Of a DNA stretch of 7,783 nucleotides, positions 5,819 through 7,783 are shown one piece after another. Position 1 is the stretch's first letter. The number at the start of each line of letters is the position of its first letter. The stretch spans positions 1 to 7,783 of the forward strand of contig DAIDBB010000311.1 in the NCBI GenBank assembly GCA_027310325.1, given 5' to 3'. The translations under genes and the position numbers were made by a program. This stretch comes from a bacterium. GTDB taxonomy: Bacteria; Desulfobacterota; GWC2-55-46. The notes beneath the pieces were generated by a model. The model was not told where the DNA came from, searched no databases, and saw only the letters and a program-made list of their open reading frames with translations.

Positions 5819-6547
5819 TTATTTCTCCGTGCTTGTTTTCTCCGTTTCAGCGCCCTTCGGCCCGTAGAACCACATCTGGTACAGGGAGGTCAGGGCCTGG
5901 ACCGCGAAGGAAATCCCCATCAACACCCCTCCGGCAAGGACGGTATATGCAAAAACGGGAATATACTTCGTTATCCACCAGGACCCTATATCAAGGGCGA
6001 TGGCAAGGAACGGGACGGCTACCAGGGAACGCTTCAGCCACACCGGCATCTCGGCGAGGATGAATATGCGGCCGAGGAGATAAAAGATCAGGCCGATGCC
6101 GAAGAGGTGGATGTGGGAAACCCTTGCCAGGGAGGCAATGGACATGCCGGTATCGGCCGCGGCCAGCGGCTTTATCTTCTCGTAACTGGAGAAGTCAGGT
6201 ATCGCGAGGCCCGATTTCGGGTTGTGGCACTTTACGCATTTTTCGTCGATTATGGGTTTTATCTTCGCAATATACTGTTTCTCCGTGGAGCCCGCGTATA
6301 TCCATTTCACGATCTCATCATGCTCCGGGGGGTTATGGTACACCCTCATGGGGCCGTTCAGGGCCGCCTCAAGCCTCGTGCCGGAACGGTTCCCGTAGTA
6401 CTTGAGCTCTATATCCTTCACGGAAAACCCGACAACGGTGTACGTTAAAACCATGGCCAGCAGGTAACCCGCCGATAAGGTCAAGATGAAAAGCGTGTCC
6501 AGCATCTTCTCCGACACCGAGCAGTCCGAGAACCTCCTATAACGCAT
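5819..6547 (-). CDS. Membrane-bound monoheme cytochrome c with four predicted helices
   Basis: This 242-residue protein has one membrane helix at about 14-38, then a periplasmic-type segment carrying a single heme c attachment motif, CVKCH (C104, C107, H108). Three more helices follow at about 145-165, 173-190 and 196-222. The second helix begins with ARVSHIHLFG; H145 and H147 are possible ligands or proton/quinone-site residues. The domain order suggests a sensor or electron-transfer protein in which a heme c domain sits on a small membrane platform. I know similar architectures only as poorly characterised cytochromes. The start at 6547 is backed by GGAGGGAG upstream, and the gene is 18 bases after the thioredoxin-like gene, so it probably belongs to that unit. 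Heme attachment would require a cytochrome c maturation system encoded elsewhere. Confidence 0.82.
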   Translation of the reverse strand: MRYRRFSDCSVSEKMLDTLFILTLSAGYLLAMVLTYTVVGFSVKDIELKYYGNRSGTRLEAALNGPMRVYHNPPEHDEIVKWIYAGSTEKQYIAKIKPIIDEKCVKCHNPKSGLAIPDFSSYEKIKPLAAADTGMSIASLARVSHIHLFGIGLIFYLLGRIFILAEMPVWLKRSLVAVPFLAIALDIGSWWITKYIPVFAYTVLAGGVLMGISFAVQALTSLYQMWFYGPKGAETEKTSTEK

Positions 6548-6565
6548 CGTTTACTCCCTCCGTGG

Positions 6566-6838
6566 TCATTTCTTCTCCGTCAGCTCTTCAACCTTCCTTC
6601 TCAAGGCTTCTTCCCTCACCCCGCCGCTGAATTCAAGACGGCCGTTTATGACGATGCCCGGGGCGGCCATGAGCATATGCTTGCGGGCCGCTTCAGGGTG
6701 CTCGGCCACGTCAACGATTGATAACTTCAATCCCGGCAGTTCCCTTTGGAGCTTTTCAAGGACAGCCTTTGCCGATTCGCAGTTGTCACACCCGGCCATG
6801 GTCAGAAGCTCGATTTCTATCACCGTGTTCTCCTTCAT
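6566..6838 (-). CDS. Small thioredoxin-like redox protein (CDNC)
   Basis: The protein has up to 90 residues with IEIELLTMAGCDNC near its start, giving a CxxC pair (C17, C20 from the ATG). Near the end is MAAPGIVINGRLEFSGG, carrying the cis-proline seen in small redox-active disulfide proteins (Thioredoxin_3-type). No signal peptide is visible, so it should act in the cytoplasm. The ATG at 6838 overlaps the stop of the reductase gene as ATGA, which indicates translational coupling. An in-frame GTG at 6823, preceded by AAGGAG at a good distance, is an alternative start that would give an 85-residue protein matching the paralogue at 3214-3444 more closely. The reductase next to it is the natural electron donor; the CcdA-like protein downstream is a possible acceptor. 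Confidence 0.87.
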   Translation of the reverse strand: MKENTVIEIELLTMAGCDNCESAKAVLEKLQRELPGLKLSIVDVAEHPEAARKHMLMAAPGIVINGRLEFSGGVREEALRRKVEELTEKK

Positions 6839-7140
6839 CTATTCTTACGAGCCTCTTGAGGCCGGGCTTCTCCCCGCTCTTTTTCCACGAAAAGCTCGCA
6901 AAGGCATCTTCCAAGAAGCCTCACTTCGTCCAGGTGATAAACGCAAGGGCAGATGATGAGCCTGTCCTTGTCCGCGTCCCCGCTTACGGGCCTGCATGGA
7001 CAAAAACGCTGGCCGTATTTTTCGTCATTCGCGAGAAGCCTCTGGATTATCCGGTCGACCCTTTTACCGTCCGGATTTAACGCGATCCCGTGCTTCCCGG
7101 CGTGCATTTCAAATAGCTCCAGGAGCTTCTGTGCGTTCAT
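6835..7140 (-). CDS. Ferredoxin:thioredoxin reductase catalytic subunit-like protein
   Basis: This 101-residue protein contains the three paired-cysteine motifs of the FTR catalytic chain: CPC (C47, C49), CPC (C64, C66) and CLC (C79, C81), within RFCPCRPVSGD and IICPCVYHLDEVRLLGRCLC. By comparison with characterised FTR, C47, C64, C66 and C79 should hold a [4Fe-4S] cluster, and C49 and C81 form the active disulfide. The enzyme uses ferredoxin electrons to reduce a thioredoxin. The usual plant/cyanobacterial CHC motif is CLC here, so the active-site histidine is replaced by leucine. No variable subunit gene lies in the window, as is common for bacterial and archaeal relatives. A weak GGCGGTGAT precedes the ATG. 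The overlap with the thioredoxin-like gene points to a dedicated enzyme-substrate pair. Confidence 0.9.
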   Translation of the reverse strand: MNAQKLLELFEMHAGKHGIALNPDGKRVDRIIQRLLANDEKYGQRFCPCRPVSGDADKDRLIICPCVYHLDEVRLLGRCLCELFVEKERGEARPQEARKNR

Positions 7141-7160
7141 CTATCATCACCGCCGTGAAA

Positions 7161-7222
7161 ACCGGCCGGAACCGAGCCGTTCATCGCCGTTTGCCGTGAT
7201 GAACGGCCCTCCCGAGGCCGGT
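7161..7222 (-). terminator. Nested inverted repeat, possible weak terminator or attenuator
   Basis: The inner arms GCCGTTCATC (7176-7185) and GATGAACGGC (7198-7207) are perfectly complementary. The outer arms ACCGGCC (7161-7167) and GGCCGGT (7216-7222) also match, separated from the inner stem by 8 bases on each side. On the minus strand the structure starts just past the stop of the Met-rich gene and ends at TTTT, like a short intrinsic terminator. The T-run is only four bases, so read-through into the reductase gene is likely. Confidence 0.5.
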
Positions 7223-7223
7223 C

Positions 7224-7783
7224 CTACCTTGCCCCTTCCTTAAGCTCCCATTTAAAGACCGTCTCCTTTACCCCTGCGAGGTCTTTGAACAGGAGTTCTA
7301 CAGACCCGGACTTCCCGGGATTCTTAAACCTTATCTTCCCTTCCCTGTGGTGGCCGGAGCCGGAAGGCTCCGCCGAAACCGGGCTGTAGGCCGTGCCGCT
7401 CTCGTCCCTCAGTAAAACGCTTTTATCTAACCTGTAGGCATCCAGGTCGACCGTATGAGTGTCGAGTTTGACCTCGAACTCAAGTTCCTCTTCTCCCCCA
7501 ACGGCCTGAGGGTTCTTGAAGGCGGCGTTTATCTTGACCTCTCCGGCGGACTTCTCCTGGGCCGCAACTCCCTCGCCTTTCCCGCCGGACGTCCCTCCCA
7601 TCATGCCGCCGCCCATCATGCCGCCCATCATCTCTTCCATCCCCGGGGCCCTTTTCATCAGCTTCTTGAGCGATTGCCTTTGTTCATCGGTAAGGGCCTT
7701 CCTTGCCTCGGAGAAGGCCGCTAAACGCAGGTACCTTATCTCCGTTTCGATGCCTTCGGCCTTCTTCAGGCCGTCTCTTGTCC
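7224..7783 (-). CDS. Met-rich protein with Spy/CpxP-like helix, 5' end outside window
   Basis: The frame is open to the window edge; 185 codons are visible and the start is not. Residues 1-45 of the visible part are helical, with ALTDEQRQSLKKLMK (LTDEQ at 30-34), resembling the LTxxQ motif of Spy/CpxP periplasmic proteins. Residues 48-63 form a Met/Gly run with four MM pairs (MEEMMGGMMGGGMMGG), typical of copper(I) or silver binding. After a Gly/Lys/Ala linker, residues from about 79 to the end look like a beta-sandwich domain (EVKINAAFKN, ELEFEVKLDTHTVDLD, KIRFKNP, VELLFKDLAG). The function is inferred as a periplasmic metal-binding or metal-stress protein, but no signal peptide can be seen because the N-terminus is missing. 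Confidence 0.75.
   Translation of the reverse strand, partial: TRDGLKKAEGIETEIRYLRLAAFSEARKALTDEQRQSLKKLMKRAPGMEEMMGGMMGGGMMGGTSGGKGEGVAAQEKSAGEVKINAAFKNPQAVGGEEELEFEVKLDTHTVDLDAYRLDKSVLLRDESGTAYSPVSAEPSGSGHHREGKIRFKNPGKSGSVELLFKDLAGVKETVFKWELKEGAR

Noticed and set aside
5710..6448. Overlapping plus-strand frames opposite the cytochrome gene
   Set aside because: The minus strand shows a heme motif and membrane helices in frame, while the plus-strand frames show neither domains nor ribosome sites.
1..7783. CRISPR array, tRNA, rRNA, insertion sequence or integrase
   Set aside because: No regularly spaced repeats, RNA-gene signatures, transposase frames or flanking terminal repeats were seen by eye. 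A covariance-model and IS search would be needed to exclude them fully.

Overview
This is a 7.8 kb accessory-looking window in which every supportable gene lies on the minus strand, so it is read from high to low coordinates. The genes are tightly packed, with good Shine-Dalgarno sites of the AGGAGG/GGAGGGG type. The DNA is fairly GC-rich. The gene set (small thioredoxin-like proteins, ferredoxin:thioredoxin reductase, CcdA-like protein, YHS proteins, c-type cytochrome, short GT35 phosphorylase) suggests an anaerobic or microaerophilic Gram-negative bacterium of the Nitrospirota/Desulfobacterota kind. That placement is inference; no rRNA or other taxonomic marker is present.

Layout in transcription order: (1) the C-terminal part of an exported-looking protein with a Spy/CpxP-like LTxxQ helix and a Met-rich stretch (7783-7224); (2) a gap holding a nested inverted repeat; (3) a ferredoxin:thioredoxin reductase catalytic subunit (7140-6835), overlapping by ATGA (4) a small thioredoxin-like protein (6838-6566); (5) a membrane-bound monoheme cytochrome c (6547-5819); (6) a 214 bp gap with a perfect 10-bp-arm inverted repeat; (7) a His-rich membrane-anchored small protein (5604-5368); (8) a DUF5676-like membrane protein (5332-5069); (9) a CcdA/DsbD-type membrane thiol-electron transporter (5010-3886); (10) a small two-helix membrane protein (3795-3607); (11) a 48-residue YHS protein (3593-3447); (12) a second small thioredoxin-like protein (3444-3214); (13) a 180 bp gap with GC palindromes; (14) a geranylgeranyl-reductase-like FAD protein with a Cys-rich tail (3033-1900); (15) a short leader with a TATAAT box and two hairpins; (16) an alpha-glucan phosphorylase carrying an N-terminal YHS domain, cut by the window end (1783-1).

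The central theme is thiol redox plus soft-metal handling. A plausible reading is a route from ferredoxin through the reductase to the small thioredoxin-like proteins and then via the CcdA-like protein across the membrane. The His-, Met- and Cys-rich proteins and YHS domains would bind or sense a metal such as copper. That joint function is inference from gene order and motifs. The most unusual single item is the fusion of a YHS metal-binding domain to a glycogen phosphorylase, in the same window as a free-standing YHS protein with identical cysteine spacing.
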